The notes below the pieces were generated by a model. That model searched no databases. It was given only the letters and a program-made list of their open reading frames with translations, and was not told the DNA's origin. This document shows positions 63,760-64,000 of a DNA stretch of 64,000 bases, piece by piece. The stretch lies in the NCBI GenBank assembly GCA_964019135.1, contig OZ025249.1, forward strand, positions 10,838,039-10,902,038, read 5' to 3'. Made by a program: the position numbers and the translations under genes. The DNA comes from Arenicola marina. Taxonomy: Eukaryota; Annelida; Polychaeta; Arenicolidae. The stretch's first letter is position 1; the number at the start of each line of letters is the position of its first letter.

Positions 63760-64000
63760 GAGAGAACTCTTCTCTTTGATCACCTGATACCGTGTGTTAT
63801 TAGGTTTAGCCTGGGTCTCCGGCACTAATTTATAGAAATGCGCGGCGCATTTTTCCTATCAATTTGCGCAGCGCCGCCCTGGCGAGCGAGTGTGAACATT
63901 CGTTGAGGAAGTAGGTGGCAACAGAGATATAATGGAGCCCTAGCAGAGTGAGTCGAAGGCAAAGAGTGGTTCCAATCATTTTGCACATGAAATTTATTCT

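Overview
The window is metazoan nuclear DNA: genes split into short exons with GT-AG introns, extracellular modules that are almost all phase 1, LINE, SINE and inverted-repeat elements, and long C-rich satellite arrays. An F-type-lectin-like (FTP/discoidin) module, short EGF modules and FN3 modules on a receptor tyrosine phosphatase, together with CR1/Jockey-like LINEs, suggest a marine invertebrate, possibly a lophotrochozoan. The species cannot be fixed from sequence alone.

The core is a tandem pair of paralogous membrane-receptor genes, both on the minus strand. Gene A (57020 to 38118, 31 exons) encodes a signal peptide, EGF-like module, FTP/discoidin-like module, EGF modules, FN3-like modules, one transmembrane helix and two tyrosine phosphatase domains. 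D1 keeps its WPD and [10 protein letters not shown] motifs. D2 has lost the WPD aspartate but keeps a C-x5-R loop. Gene B (31694 to 5217) has the same ectodomain plan but ends in a different transmembrane exon and a 65-80 residue tail with tyrosine motifs and no phosphatase. The exon lengths of each gene sum to whole codons (gene A 1,488 codons once a one-base acceptor shift is discounted; gene B 931 codons with the orphan exons left out), which supports the models. Gene A carries three ectodomain lesions (a shifted acceptor in exon 3, nonsense codons in exons 5 and 7), so its full-length form is doubtful while its cytoplasmic half is clean.

Region by region: 1-4700 is repeat-rich (SINE, minisatellites, a large fold-back element, a LINE 3' end, a broken SGNH-hydrolase ORF). 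5200-10990 holds the 3' part of gene B. 10985-21070 is a block of about 100-bp dimeric satellite in two orientations, with a 5.4-kb CR1/Jockey-like LINE inserted inside it; this block lies between two partial copies of a transmembrane exon. 21240-31694 is the 5' part of gene B, with a second decayed LINE in the FTP intron. 31700-36140 is its upstream flank. 36140-38050 shows little. 38118-57020 is gene A, and 57000-64000 is its upstream flank, a diverged copy of the gene B flank, so the locus arose by a tandem duplication of roughly 25-28 kb.

The most interesting signals are: (1) paired receptors with nearly the same ectodomain, one ending in a phosphatase and one in ITIM/ITAM-like tyrosine motifs; (2) a 13-copy minisatellite made from the D2 active-site exon and its splice donor, some units of which look like frame-neutral 39-nt mini-exons; (3) mosaic EGF/FN3 exons that point to gene conversion; (4) a transmembrane exon apparently split by satellite.
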